Shown here: positions 24,607-32,908 of the stretch, one piece after another
Layout of the letters: the number at the start of each line of letters is the position of its first letter
Numbering within the stretch: the first letter of the stretch is position 1
Assembly: GCA_902792435.1 (NCBI GenBank)
Contig: CADAZN010000020.1
Span: forward strand, 1 to 48,268
Length of the DNA stretch: 48,268 bases
Direction of reading: 5' to 3'
DNA from: an uncultured Bacteroidales bacterium
GTDB taxonomy: Bacteria > Bacteroidota > Bacteroidia > Bacteroidales > Muribaculaceae
Translations under genes and position numbers: made by a program
The notes under the pieces: model-generated
Told to the model about the DNA's origin: nothing
The model's input: only the letters and a program-made list of their open reading frames with translations
The model's database searches: none

Positions 24607-26199
24607 TCAAAGTTTCAGGTCATCCTCATTCTTGGGCTTGGGAGGATAGTCGACGGTGTAGTGCAATCCGCGCGACTCCTTGCGCTCCATGGCCTGACGC
24701 ATGATGAGGTAGCCCACGTTGATAATGTTGCGAAGCTCGCAAATGCGGCGACTCACAGTGCTCTCCTTGAAGAGTTTCTCGGTCTCTTGATAGAGGATAT
24801 CAAGGCGGTTCCAGGCACGGTTCAGGCGCAGATTGCTACGCACGATGCCCACATAAGCACTCATAATCTCACCCACCTCTTTCTCGCTCTGGCTGATGAG
24901 CACCATTTCCTCGGGATGTTGTGTACCCTTATCGTCCCAAGCGGGGATGTCGGTGCGGTAGTCATAATGGTTGCGACATGCTTTGGCATGCTTTGCGGCC
25001 GCCTCGGCATAAACCACAGCCTCAATCAATGAGTTGCTAGCCAAGCGGTTGCCACCATGCAATCCAGTACATGAGCACTCGCCAACGGCATAAAGTCGCT
25101 CAATTGACGAACATGCGTTAAGGTCGACCTTAATACCGCCACACAGGTAGTGAGCAGCTGGAGCCACCGGAATGTAGTCCTTAGTGATGTCGATTCCTAT
25201 CTCAAGGCAGTGCTTATAGATGTTGGGGAAGTGATGCTTGGTTTCCTCGGGGTCTTTGTGAGTCACATCAAGGAACACATGGTCCTCGCCTCGCTGCTTC
25301 ATCTCGCTATCGATGGCACGTGCCACAATGTCGCGAGGAGCGAGCGAGAGGCGTGGGTCATACTTGTGCATGAATTCCTCGCCGGCAAGGTTACGCAACA
25401 CGCCGCCATAGCCACGCATGGCCTCGGTAATCAGGAATGCAGGGCGGTCGCCAGGGTGATAGAGTGCGGTTGGGTGGAACTGGATGAACTCCATGTCTTG
25501 CACGGTGCCCTTAGCACGATAGACCATGGCAATGCCGTCGCCTGTTGCGATGAGCGGATTGGTAGTGGTGTGATACACTGCTCCCACACCGCCAGTTGCG
25601 ATGAGGGTCAATCGCGAGAGGAAGGTATCGACCTTTCCAGTCTCTTGATTGAGAACGTAAGCACCATAGCACTGAATGTCGGGGGTGCGACGGGTAACGA
25701 TTCTTCCCAAGTGGTGCTGTGTGAGAATCTCGATAGCGAAATGATTGTCAAAGATATCGATGTTCTCATGAGCCTTTACTGCCTCGATAAGCGACTCCTG
25801 AATCTCGTGACCAGTGTTGTCGGCATGGTGAAGGATGCGGAACTCGCTATGTCCTCCCTCACGGTGCAGGTCAAAGTCGCCCTTCTCGTTTTTATCGAAG
25901 TCAACGCCCCAGTTTATGAGAGCATTAATCTGCTCGGGGGCTTGAGTCACCACCTGCTCCACGGCCTTGGGGTCGCTGAGCCAGTCACCTGCAACCATAG
26001 TGTCGTGGATGTGCTTCTCAAAATTGTCAACTTCGAGGTTTGTGACACTTGCCACACCACCTTGAGCAAGGTCGGTGTTTGCCTCGTCGAGCGTGCTCTT
26101 GCACACGAGGGCCACTTTACCGGTGCCGGCAACTTTCAAGGCAAAACTCATGCCTGCGACACCCGACCCTATAACGAGATAGTCATATTTGTAAGTCAT
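24607..26199 (-). CDS. nadB: L-aspartate oxidase
   Basis: Flavoenzyme of 530 residues oxidising L-aspartate to iminoaspartate, the first step of de novo NAD synthesis. The FAD motif VIGSGVAGMSFALKVA is at residues 10-25. Family blocks include GGHSEFRILHHADNTGHEI, EFIQFHPTALYHPGDR with the substrate-binding region, and the C-terminal GECSCTGLHGGNRLASNSL. The helical C-terminal domain is complete. No nadA or nadC gene lies beside it; it sits between PBP1A (28-base gap) and the glutaminyl cyclase gene, probably in one transcript. Confidence 0.96.
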   Translation of the reverse strand: MTYKYDYLVIGSGVAGMSFALKVAGTGKVALVCKSTLDEANTDLAQGGVASVTNLEVDNFEKHIHDTMVAGDWLSDPKAVEQVVTQAPEQINALINWGVDFDKNEKGDFDLHREGGHSEFRILHHADNTGHEIQESLIEAVKAHENIDIFDNHFAIEILTQHHLGRIVTRRTPDIQCYGAYVLNQETGKVDTFLSRLTLIATGGVGAVYHTTTNPLIATGDGIAMVYRAKGTVQDMEFIQFHPTALYHPGDRPAFLITEAMRGYGGVLRNLAGEEFMHKYDPRLSLAPRDIVARAIDSEMKQRGEDHVFLDVTHKDPEETKHHFPNIYKHCLEIGIDITKDYIPVAPAAHYLCGGIKVDLNACSSIERLYAVGECSCTGLHGGNRLASNSLIEAVVYAEAAAKHAKACRNHYDYRTDIPAWDDKGTQHPEEMVLISQSEKEVGEIMSAYVGIVRSNLRLNRAWNRLDILYQETEKLFKESTVSRRICELRNIINVGYLIMRQAMERKESRGLHYTVDYPPKPKNEDDLKL

Positions 26200-26227
26200 A
26201 TTGTTATGTTTTTAAATGATTTGCGTG

Positions 26228-28777
26228 TTAATTGAAGAACTCATTTTCCTCGATGGGAACTTCGGCATTGCCACCAGGATCTTCACTATTGGAAGGAGGT
26301 GTGCGTTTAGCGTCGGACCCCAAATCGTCGCGCACCTTGTCGCGAATGTAGAAGGTGCTGTCGTAACTGCCATCGGCCGAGTTTTGAGGCATGATGCTGT
26401 CGTTGTAGGGCTGGTAGGCTTGGCTATTGCCTTCGCTGTTCCTGGTGCCCTCGCTGCAAGCCATGACTTGGCGATCAAGTTCATGGTCTACAGGGAATTC
26501 TTTATGAAGATAGTTGAAACTCCTATTGTTGAGCACATTCTGTAAAAATAGGCCCACAAGTGGCAGTGCCGCTCGGCTTCCTTGACCTTGCGCCGAACGG
26601 AAGTGGATTTGGCGATACTGACCACCCACCCATGCACCGCACACGAGTCTTGGGGTGATGGCCACAAACCAGGCGTCGGCATAGTTGTTGCTGGTACCGG
26701 TCTTGCCACCAATTCCCACATTGCTCACATAGTTGTTGATGGCCGAACCCGTGCCACCAGCATCGGTGCACACAGCCTCGAGCATGCGACGCATGGTGTA
26801 GGCATCGTTGTGCGACAAAGCACGACTCGGGTCGTCAAGAGCCTTGCTGTTATATATTTCTTCTTTCTCACCTTTTTTGTTGGTACGATAGATGCGCGTG
26901 ACAAGAACGGGTTGCTTGGGCTGACCATCGTTGGCTACTGTAGCATAGCTACTCACTAACTCTAGCAAGTTCACATCACTTGAGCCAAGGCACAGCGATG
27001 GTGTCTCGTCGAGCGAAGACTTGATGCCCAAATCATAGGCAGCTTGCGCCACTTTGTTGATTCCCACCTCATTGCCAACTTTCACAGCAATGATATTGTT
27101 GCTTCGTGCCAGGGCGGCTCGCATCGTCATGCTCTGATTAGAGAAGCTGCCACTGGCATTGTTGGGCTGCCACAATGTGGTGCCACCAGTCTTTGGGTCA
27201 CGATCTACTAGCGGAGAAGTGAGCGGCGAGTCCATATAAGTGTCACAAGGACGCTTACCTGATTTAATGGCCGCTGTGTAAACAAAGAGTTTGAAAGTGC
27301 TTCCGGGCTGGTGCTGGGCTCGCACGTTGTCATATTGCCATGTCTTGTAGTCTACATCACCCACCCAGGCTTTAACCTCGCCTGTCACAGGGTCAATAGC
27401 TACAAAACCGCAATGCATTTTGTGCAACATATACTTGATGGAGTCGATGGAGCTCATCTCGGCAAAATGCCCTCCTTTATAGTCAAAAAGCTTCACCCTG
27501 TGCTTCTTGTTCATATAGTAATCAACCGAGTCAAGATTCTCGTTATACCTTGCCATCAGCTGCTTGTAGACGTCGCTATGCTCTGCTTTGTCATTCACAA
27601 AGTTTTCAACCACCTTGCCGTTGGCATCTATCCAACAATCACGGTCACCCCACTCGCGGTCGAAGTTCTGCTGAACTATGCTCATCTGATGGGTCACTGC
27701 CTGTTCGGCAAACTTCTGCATGCGGGTGTCAATTGAGGTGTGTATCTCAAGTCCGTCGCGATAGAAGTCCACATCGTTGTCCTCGCACCAGTTGCGCATT
27801 TCTTCCACCACTGCCATGCGGAAGTAGGGGCACTGCGATTCAAACTCGGTCTCAGGGGTGTATTTTAAGTTTAGATTCTTTTTCGACAAGCGATCATATT
27901 GCTCTTGAGTAATATCTTGATGCTCAAGAGCGTTGTTCAACACAGTGTTGCGGCGCTCCAGGCATCGCTTAGGATTTTTGCGAGGGTCATAAACCGATGT
28001 TCCCTTCAAGATTCCCACAAGCATAGCACTCTGCTCAATCTTGAGCTTGCTAGGAGTAGTGTTGAAATAGGTCTTTGCCGCTGTCTTTATACCGAATGCC
28101 TGATTACCAAAGTCAACAGTGTTGGCATACATCTCGAGAATCCTTTCCTTGTCATAGAATGCCTCGATCTCGGTTGCGAGAATCCACTCTTTCATCTTCA
28201 TGATGATCATTCTCACGCCCGGGATGTAGCACAACAAGCCGCCAGTGTATTCACGGGTGCGCATCCTGAACATGTTTTTCACCAACTGCTGAGTGATAGT
28301 GGATGCTCCACGGGCTCGACGATGCACGATGAAATCCTTGGCGGCGCCAGCCATGCCGTGGAAGTCGATACCCCAGTGGCTATAGAAGCGCTCATCCTCG
28401 GTGTCGATGAGTATCTTGTAGAACATCGAGTCGACGTCCTCATACTTTACTGGAGTGCGGTTTTCCTTGTAATATTTTCCTATTTGTTTGCCGTCGGCAC
28501 TGTAGATAATCGAAGCATTATAGGGGCGAGGCTCCATAATCTCAAATAGCGAAGGTGACTTTCCGAAGAGCCACAGGAAGTTGATATTCACCGCTATAAG
28601 CAGCAATATAAACGTAGCACAGAGAGTACACATGGCATAAAATGCCTTGGTGTACCAGGGCTTTCCGGCATAGAGTCGTTTATACCATGCGTTGAAACGC
28701 TTGTAACGATTGACCAAAGAATGCCAGAAATCGCCTAAACTTCCTCCTTGTTTTCTATTTCTTCTGCGTTGTGACAT
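26228..28777 (-). CDS. Penicillin-binding protein 1A (bifunctional transglycosylase/transpeptidase)
   Basis: Inner-membrane peptidoglycan synthase of 849 residues. A basic cytoplasmic tail (MSQRRRNRKQ) precedes one membrane segment near 46-70. The GT51 domain shows EDERFYSHWGIDFHG near 127-141 and ARGASTITQQLVKNM. The transpeptidase has the SxxK motif in QPGSTFKLF (Ser about 491), SxN in ARSNNIIAVKV and KTGT in GGKTGTSNNYADAW near 690. A Ser/Asn/Glu-rich tail follows. Length is normal for PBP1A of Bacteroidota. A -7 promoter box lies 43 bases upstream. It starts the long minus-strand run that leads into the polysaccharide genes. Confidence 0.96.
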   Translation of the reverse strand: MSQRRRNRKQGGSLGDFWHSLVNRYKRFNAWYKRLYAGKPWYTKAFYAMCTLCATFILLLIAVNINFLWLFGKSPSLFEIMEPRPYNASIIYSADGKQIGKYYKENRTPVKYEDVDSMFYKILIDTEDERFYSHWGIDFHGMAGAAKDFIVHRRARGASTITQQLVKNMFRMRTREYTGGLLCYIPGVRMIIMKMKEWILATEIEAFYDKERILEMYANTVDFGNQAFGIKTAAKTYFNTTPSKLKIEQSAMLVGILKGTSVYDPRKNPKRCLERRNTVLNNALEHQDITQEQYDRLSKKNLNLKYTPETEFESQCPYFRMAVVEEMRNWCEDNDVDFYRDGLEIHTSIDTRMQKFAEQAVTHQMSIVQQNFDREWGDRDCWIDANGKVVENFVNDKAEHSDVYKQLMARYNENLDSVDYYMNKKHRVKLFDYKGGHFAEMSSIDSIKYMLHKMHCGFVAIDPVTGEVKAWVGDVDYKTWQYDNVRAQHQPGSTFKLFVYTAAIKSGKRPCDTYMDSPLTSPLVDRDPKTGGTTLWQPNNASGSFSNQSMTMRAALARSNNIIAVKVGNEVGINKVAQAAYDLGIKSSLDETPSLCLGSSDVNLLELVSSYATVANDGQPKQPVLVTRIYRTNKKGEKEEIYNSKALDDPSRALSHNDAYTMRRMLEAVCTDAGGTGSAINNYVSNVGIGGKTGTSNNYADAWFVAITPRLVCGAWVGGQYRQIHFRSAQGQGSRAALPLVGLFLQNVLNNRSFNYLHKEFPVDHELDRQVMACSEGTRNSEGNSQAYQPYNDSIMPQNSADGSYDSTFYIRDKVRDDLGSDAKRTPPSNSEDPGGNAEVPIEENEFFN

Positions 28778-28819
28778 TACAGAAATACTTTATTAATAAT
28801 AATACTATTAATTAAACTG

Positions 28820-28827
28820 CAAAGTTA
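28820..28827 (-). promoter_or_regulatory. -7 promoter element of the PBP1A gene
   Basis: Minus-strand TAACTTTG, a strong match to TAnnTTTG, 43 bases before the start at 28777. A TTTG at 28852-28855 lies 24 bases upstream, a little too far for a standard -33 box. Confidence 0.55.
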
Positions 28828-28931
28828 ATAATTTACTAATAAGTAGATAGCCAAAAAACATTTAAAAAACACTAACACCCCATCTTTAACGCCTAATACT
28901 TCCCTATTTCACTACTAGGCACAACAAAAGC

Positions 28932-28961
28932 GAACAAAAAACGGTCTCCCGTTTTTCGTTC
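28932..28961 (-). terminator. Terminator after the trypsin-like protease gene
   Basis: Arms 28932-28944 and 28949-28961 pair (GAACAAAAAACGG with CCGTTTTTCGTTC, one mismatch) around TCTC. It lies 26 bases beyond the protease stop codon. The T-rich arm and following sequence on the minus strand support termination. Confidence 0.6.
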
Positions 28962-28986
28962 AAATTCTGAATCTTTTAGGAAATCA

Positions 28987-29583
28987 TCAGGGCATGAAGC
29001 GCTTGATGTAGCTAGTTTTAAATGCCCAACAGGTGTTTTGCTCCATTTGGCGAGGCAATGGAGCCAGATTCTTGGTGTCGACTTCGGTGCGGCCCATTGT
29101 TATCATGCCATAGACCTTGCCGTCGCTGTCAAAGATGGGACAGCCGCTGCATCCATGCGTGATGTGGTCAACAGTGGCGATGCGCACGTGTCCCGCCAGG
29201 TCGCGGTCCTCAATGACAAGTCCTTGAGTCGCAACTTGTATCAAGCCTTTAGGCTTCATCTGCCAGCAAAGGACATCGAGGTGCTCGTTAGCCACGGCGT
29301 CAGCAGTGGCAAACGATAACGGACTTTTCAAGCCTGGTATTGGATAGAATGCTATGTCATAGCCCAAGCGGTCATCGGCAGGCAAGACCTCGGGAATCCA
29401 GTTTTTGCGAACCAATGGATGATAGTCGTTGCCGTTGCGCACGTAGTAAACCATTTGAGTATCTATGACATGGCCCGCGGTAACTAGGTAGTTATCAATG
29501 CAGAACGCGGTGCCGGCAAACGAGCGTTCATTTCCCGCTTGACGGAAAATGGGCATCACAAATGGAAATATGGTGTCGTTCAT
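28987..29583 (-). CDS. Trypsin-like serine protease without a signal peptide
   Basis: Protein of 198 residues of the S1/chymotrypsin fold. The triad can be read as His38 in VTAGHV, Asp76 in GYDIAFYP and Ser146 in HGCSGCPIFDSDGKVYGM. The usual GxSGGP is altered to GCSGCP, with two cysteines around the nucleophile. No signal peptide or membrane segment is visible, so it would be cytoplasmic unless exported another way. The sequence is shorter than HtrA proteins and has no PDZ domain. It lies 59 bases after the LolE-like gene and ends with its own terminator. A stress or housekeeping proteolysis role is possible; no substrate can be inferred. Confidence 0.72.
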   Translation of the reverse strand: MNDTIFPFVMPIFRQAGNERSFAGTAFCIDNYLVTAGHVIDTQMVYYVRNGNDYHPLVRKNWIPEVLPADDRLGYDIAFYPIPGLKSPLSFATADAVANEHLDVLCWQMKPKGLIQVATQGLVIEDRDLAGHVRIATVDHITHGCSGCPIFDSDGKVYGMITMGRTEVDTKNLAPLPRQMEQNTCWAFKTSYIKRFMP

Positions 29584-29642
29584 TGTATTTGCTTTTCTTT
29601 CCTATACTTGCAAATTGTGTGCCACAAAGTCGACATGTCATG

Positions 29643-30863
29643 TTATCGCAGGCGATGGCGCATCACGGTGCTTGTCACAAGCGACGTAACAAAACCTATT
29701 GCGGCAACGAGCAACAGCACTACTAAGATGTCGGTCCACACCACCTGAACGGGATAGGCATTGACAATGACCTGATTAGCATCAGCATTGAGTTTTAGCC
29801 ATCCGAAAGTCTGCTGTCCCAAGCATAATATCAATCCAAGGATTATTCCAATAACAGCTCCTATCATAGTGATTAGCCAGCCCTCGGCAACAAATATGCG
29901 TGTGATTTGCTGCCGTGTGGCACCCAAGTTCTGGAATGTTGCAATGCTTTCATCCTTCTCAATTATGAGCAGCGACAAGGTGCTGATAACGTTAAATGTG
30001 GCAATAATCATGATGAATGCCAGCAACAGGAAAGAAATCCATTTCTCAACATTTATCATTCTAAACGACTCCGACTGCTGCATCAACCGGTCTTTAACCT
30101 CATAGCTTGGGCCTAGCAATTGGCCCACTTGCTGCATCACGCCCTCAGTCTCAACCCCAGGCCGAAGCTTGAGCTCGACTTGCGAGGCCTCGCTCTCGTA
30201 GTCAAAGAGGTTGCGAGCAAAATCAATTGGAACGAAAATCATGTCCTGATCGTAAGAGTTTTGCTGAACCTGGAAAATCGACGACACAAACAGTGAGTCG
30301 CACATGAAAGCGTCGATGGGATTGGCAACGTTGACGCGCCCAACGCGACGAGGAGCATAGAGCTGAAGCATGCGTAGGCTGCCTGCACGCAAACGCAGAT
30401 TCATTGCCGGACCAATGCCCACAACAGCAAAGCTCGACACATCGTCTTTCAGGGCATAGCTGCCGTCAACGATAGTGCTGTCAATGGAATTTAACTCGTG
30501 ATAGTTAACTGGAACGCCTTTTAGCCTAACGGGCATCTGATAGTCGGCATAGATGGCAAGCGCTTGGTCTTCTAATACTGGCATCGCCATCGCAACACCA
30601 TCAATGCCCTTCAAGGCAGTAATCACACTGTCGGCATCGGCCATGACCTTACCTTTTGCAGGAGTAATAGCCAACTCAGGGTCAAGGTGAGCCAGGCGAC
30701 CCTGAATAACACCCTTAAAACCATTGAAAACACTGAGCACACACACCAGCGCAGCAGTAGTGACCACCACGCCACACATCGAGATGATACTGATGATGTT
30801 AACCGCATTGTGAGCCTTCTTCGACTTCAAGTAGCGGAATGCTATTTTCAACGGCAGAGACAA
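29643..30863 (-). CDS. LolC/LolE-like ABC transporter permease
   Basis: Membrane protein of 406 residues with the FtsX/MacB topology: an N-terminal helix (HNAVNIISIISMCGVVVTTA), a large periplasmic domain of about 230 residues, then three C-terminal helices (FLLLAFIMIIATFNVISTLS, GWLITMIGAVIGIILGLILC, DILVVLLLVAAIGFVTSLV). The start MSLPLKIAFRYLKSKKAHNAV is the usual opening of Bacteroidota lipoprotein-release permeases. It would move lipoproteins out of the inner membrane with a LolD ATPase encoded elsewhere. RbfA is encoded upstream in the same direction, with a 179-base repeat-rich gap between. Confidence 0.85.
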   Translation of the reverse strand: MSLPLKIAFRYLKSKKAHNAVNIISIISMCGVVVTTAALVCVLSVFNGFKGVIQGRLAHLDPELAITPAKGKVMADADSVITALKGIDGVAMAMPVLEDQALAIYADYQMPVRLKGVPVNYHELNSIDSTIVDGSYALKDDVSSFAVVGIGPAMNLRLRAGSLRMLQLYAPRRVGRVNVANPIDAFMCDSLFVSSIFQVQQNSYDQDMIFVPIDFARNLFDYESEASQVELKLRPGVETEGVMQQVGQLLGPSYEVKDRLMQQSESFRMINVEKWISFLLLAFIMIIATFNVISTLSLLIIEKDESIATFQNLGATRQQITRIFVAEGWLITMIGAVIGIILGLILCLGQQTFGWLKLNADANQVIVNAYPVQVVWTDILVVLLLVAAIGFVTSLVTSTVMRHRLR

Positions 30864-30865
30864 TT

Positions 30866-30917
30866 GTTAAGTAGTAAGCAGTAAGTGTTAAGTAGTATGT
30901 TTTAAGTAGTAAGTTTT
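30866..30917. repeat. Degenerate AAGTAGTAAG repeat upstream of the LolE-like gene
   Basis: TTAAGTAGTAAG-type units occur three times (30868, 30889 and 30903 region) with AGTAAG fragments between. The units resemble those of the 7-bp array at 2237-2327. It lies directly before the LolE-like start codon, where a leader would be. Confidence 0.65.
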
Positions 30918-31003
30918 TCAGTGGAGCAGTAGGGACGATACCTGTCTCGTCCAATCACGTTCACGTTCCCCGATTGCAGAGCAAATATTCTCACAACAAT
31001 CTT

Positions 31004-31031
31004 CGATAAACGATAAACCATAAACGATAAA
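31004..31031. repeat. Four 7-bp repeats CGATAAA
   Basis: CGATAAA, CGATAAA, CCATAAA, CGATAAA stand in tandem just beyond the rbfA stop codon. Confidence 0.75.
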
Positions 31032-31042
31032 CCACCTCCAAT

Positions 31043-31378
31043 CTACTTCTTGAGCAGCTCGTCGATGTGCTCTATGTAGTCGAGCGAGTCGTCAACGTAG
31101 AACACCAAGTCAGGAGTTTTTCTAAGCTGATTCCTAACGCGTTGAGCCAGAGCGTAGCGAATGGTTTTCACATTCTTGTTCACACCGTCCACAATCTCCT
31201 GGGCACGCTCACTGGGGAACACGCTCAAGTGCACACGGGCAATGCTCAGGTCGGGCGACACGCGCACGTTACTCACACTCACTATCACCCCATGCATCTT
31301 GGAGGTGTCTTCGCGAAATATCTCACTCAAGTCCTTCTGAATGAGTCGTTGTATTTTCTGTATTCTTGTTGATTCCAT
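31043..31378 (-). CDS. rbfA: 30S ribosome-binding factor A
   Basis: Protein of 111 residues needed for late 16S rRNA processing and cold adaptation. The start is ATG 31378 (MESTRIQKIQRLIQKDLSEI); the upstream ATG at 31480 would add 34 residues not found in the family and would run through the promoter box at 31405-31412. Features are RIQKIQRLIQKDLSEIFRED, the KH-like core VSVSNVRVSPDLSIARVHLSV, and the end TPDLVFYVDDSLDYIEHIDELL, all standard for RbfA. In many Bacteroidota rbfA precedes a LolE-like permease gene, as here. Confidence 0.95.
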   Translation of the reverse strand: MESTRIQKIQRLIQKDLSEIFREDTSKMHGVIVSVSNVRVSPDLSIARVHLSVFPSERAQEIVDGVNKNVKTIRYALAQRVRNQLRKTPDLVFYVDDSLDYIEHIDELLKK

Positions 31379-31404
31379 AATTACCACTAATTCTATATTA
31401 TATG

Positions 31405-31412
31405 CAAAGTTA
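31405..31412 (-). promoter_or_regulatory. -7 promoter element of rbfA
   Basis: Minus-strand TAACTTTG, 27 bases before ATG 31378. TTTG at 31436-31439 is 23 bases upstream, so the -33 spacing is loose. It supports the shorter rbfA start. Confidence 0.55.
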
Positions 31413-31472
31413 ATACTTTTTCCTGATATGTACACCAAAATGCTCCACATTTTCGTAGTCTTGGCGATTGTA

Positions 31473-31502
31473 TTTGCCATTAATATTTTTTTTGTAACTT
31501 TG
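31473..31502 (+). promoter_or_regulatory. Promoter of the STM3941-like gene
   Basis: TTTG (31473-31476), an 18-base spacer and TAACTTTG (31495-31502) fit the Bacteroidota consensus. The start codon follows at 31522. This is back to back with the rbfA promoter. Confidence 0.65.
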
Positions 31503-31521
31503 CAGTAAATAACACCTTCTT

Positions 31522-32046
31522 ATGCAAATAATCCATCAATATTATTATCGCCAAGGCAAAGCCACCACCAAGGCAGTGATTTACACCATCTTGTCGGTGC
31601 TATTGGTCGCTTTCGCCGTGTTTAGCTACGTCCATTGGGAACTATCGTTTATGTTCACCGATTGGCATGGCTATGTACTCATCATCCCCTACTTCCTGAT
31701 AACTCTAGGCATTATTCTTTCGGTGTTTGAAAACTTCAAGAAAGCAGGCAAAACCAATCGTGGAATCCCGGCATTTGCTGTTGGAGAAGATTGTTTTGTG
31801 TTCTACGACAACACCGGTATGGCCAATGTGATTCCTTTTGAGGACTGTGAAAAGGTTAGATTCAAACGCACCTACAGCCGCATTCGTGGCACGCAGCTCT
31901 ACCTCATCATCAAATATCATGACAAAATGGATAACCCAGGCACATTTGAAGTTGATTTCAGCGAACTCGACCAACCTCAAAGCGTGATTGACAAACAACT
32001 GAAAAAGATTTACAATAATTACAAGAAAGAACATAACATGCAATAA
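31522..32046 (+). CDS. Small membrane protein, STM3941-like
   Basis: Protein of 174 residues. Two hydrophobic segments lie at about residues 17-37 (TKAVIYTILSVLLVAFAVFS) and 50-70 (YVLIIPYFLITLGIILSVF). A soluble C-terminal half follows with a beta-rich, PH-like look (FAVGEDCFVFYDNTGMANVI, PFEDCEKVRFKRT, LYLIIKYHDK). This arrangement matches the uncharacterised STM3941 family. The function is unknown. It has its own promoter and a strong terminator and so is probably monocistronic. Confidence 0.75.
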   Translation: MQIIHQYYYRQGKATTKAVIYTILSVLLVAFAVFSYVHWELSFMFTDWHGYVLIIPYFLITLGIILSVFENFKKAGKTNRGIPAFAVGEDCFVFYDNTGMANVIPFEDCEKVRFKRTYSRIRGTQLYLIIKYHDKMDNPGTFEVDFSELDQPQSVIDKQLKKIYNNYKKEHNMQ

Positions 32047-32085
32047 AAAATGAGACAAAGGGATTGGTTCTCTTTGTCTCATTTT
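32047..32085. terminator. Bidirectional terminator between convergent genes
   Basis: AAAATGAGACAAAG (32047-32060) pairs perfectly with CTTTGTCTCATTTT (32072-32085), a 14-base stem with an 11-base loop. T-rich on one side and A-rich on the other, it suits both directions between the STM3941-like gene and the TonB-C gene. Confidence 0.85.
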
Positions 32086-32104
32086 GGTTCTTTTTCTAGA
32101 TGTG

Positions 32105-32758
32105 TTACTCTGTCACTTCAGGTGCACTCTCTTGAATCTTGAAGGTGATAGGCAGGGTGTACCATATCTTTATTGGTTCCCCATCAGCGTTACGGCCAGG
32201 AGAGAACTTGGGTAGTGACTTGCACACTCGCACTGCCTCGGCGTCAAGTTCTTTGTCCACACCACGAGCAACCTTAACCTCACCAACACTGCCATCTTTT
32301 TCAATAATGAACTGCACAATCACCTTTCCTTCAATTTTATTCTTGGCAGCCTCTTCGGGATACACAACATGTTCACTCAAAAATCTCATGAGCGCCCCAT
32401 CCCCACCAGGGAAACTGGGCATGTGGGCTGAGCTGCCAAAAACTTCGTTTTGAAGCGTTGTGTCGCACACTTGACTCTGAATACCATTAGACGAAGCTGA
32501 CGCGGTATTACTTGATGTGCCAGCCACTGCTGTGAGGCTTGTTAGTCCAATACCGGCAATCAGCACAGCTTTGCCCAAAGAATGCCTGCGAGAAATCTCT
32601 TTCTCGAGGTATTCCACCTCACTCTCACATGCAGGACAAGTGCCAGCGCAGTCGCCCTTGTGGTTGCATGGAGCAGGAGTGTAGTCAATGCCATTGGCAC
32701 GAGCAACGTCGAGCCTGATTTGCTTGAGCGTGTTGCATACTGATTTACCGTGTTTCAT
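32105..32758 (-). CDS. TonB C-terminal domain protein with N-terminal cysteine cluster
   Basis: Protein of 217 residues. An N-terminal cytoplasmic part of about 60 residues has Cys8 and the tight cluster Cys31, Cys37, Cys41, Cys44 (CNHKGDCAGTCPACE), a likely metal-binding or redox site. One membrane segment follows (LGKAVLIAGIGLTSLTAVAG), then a periplasmic TonB-C domain (FPGGDGALMRFLSEHVVYPE, GKVIVQFIIEKDGSVGEVKV, LPKFSPGRNADGEPIKIWY). The linker is short and lacks a Pro-rich rod, so reaching the outer membrane as classical TonB does looks doubtful. No ExbB/ExbD genes are nearby. The combination of Cys cluster and TonB-C is known among Bacteroidota, function undefined. Confidence 0.82.
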   Translation of the reverse strand: MKHGKSVCNTLKQIRLDVARANGIDYTPAPCNHKGDCAGTCPACESEVEYLEKEISRRHSLGKAVLIAGIGLTSLTAVAGTSSNTASASSNGIQSQVCDTTLQNEVFGSSAHMPSFPGGDGALMRFLSEHVVYPEEAAKNKIEGKVIVQFIIEKDGSVGEVKVARGVDKELDAEAVRVCKSLPKFSPGRNADGEPIKIWYTLPITFKIQESAPEVTE

Positions 32759-32879
32759 AACGCAAAGTTTTTAAGGATAAACACTTGTACTTGTAATAAT
32801 AAACGTCATTTTCACAAAAAAATTGCGCGAAAAAAACAGCAAAACCAACGACACATTTAATTTTTCTAAAAACAAAAAT

Positions 32880-32908
32880 GAAGAAAAAGGAACCGTCCCC
32901 TTTTCTTC
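32880..32908 (-). terminator. Terminator overlapping the O-methyltransferase stop
   Basis: GAAGAAAA plus AGG (32880-32890) pairs with CCC and TTTTCTTC (32897-32908). On the minus strand the hairpin starts within the stop codon region and is followed by a T-rich run (complement of 32866-32879). Confidence 0.65.

Noticed and set aside
25150-26235. 361-residue plus-strand frame opposite nadB
   Set aside because: Antisense shadow of a clear NadB coding sequence with no recognisable domain.
27899-28549. 216-residue plus-strand frame opposite PBP1A
   Set aside because: Antisense shadow; the PBP1A motifs on the other strand are unambiguous.
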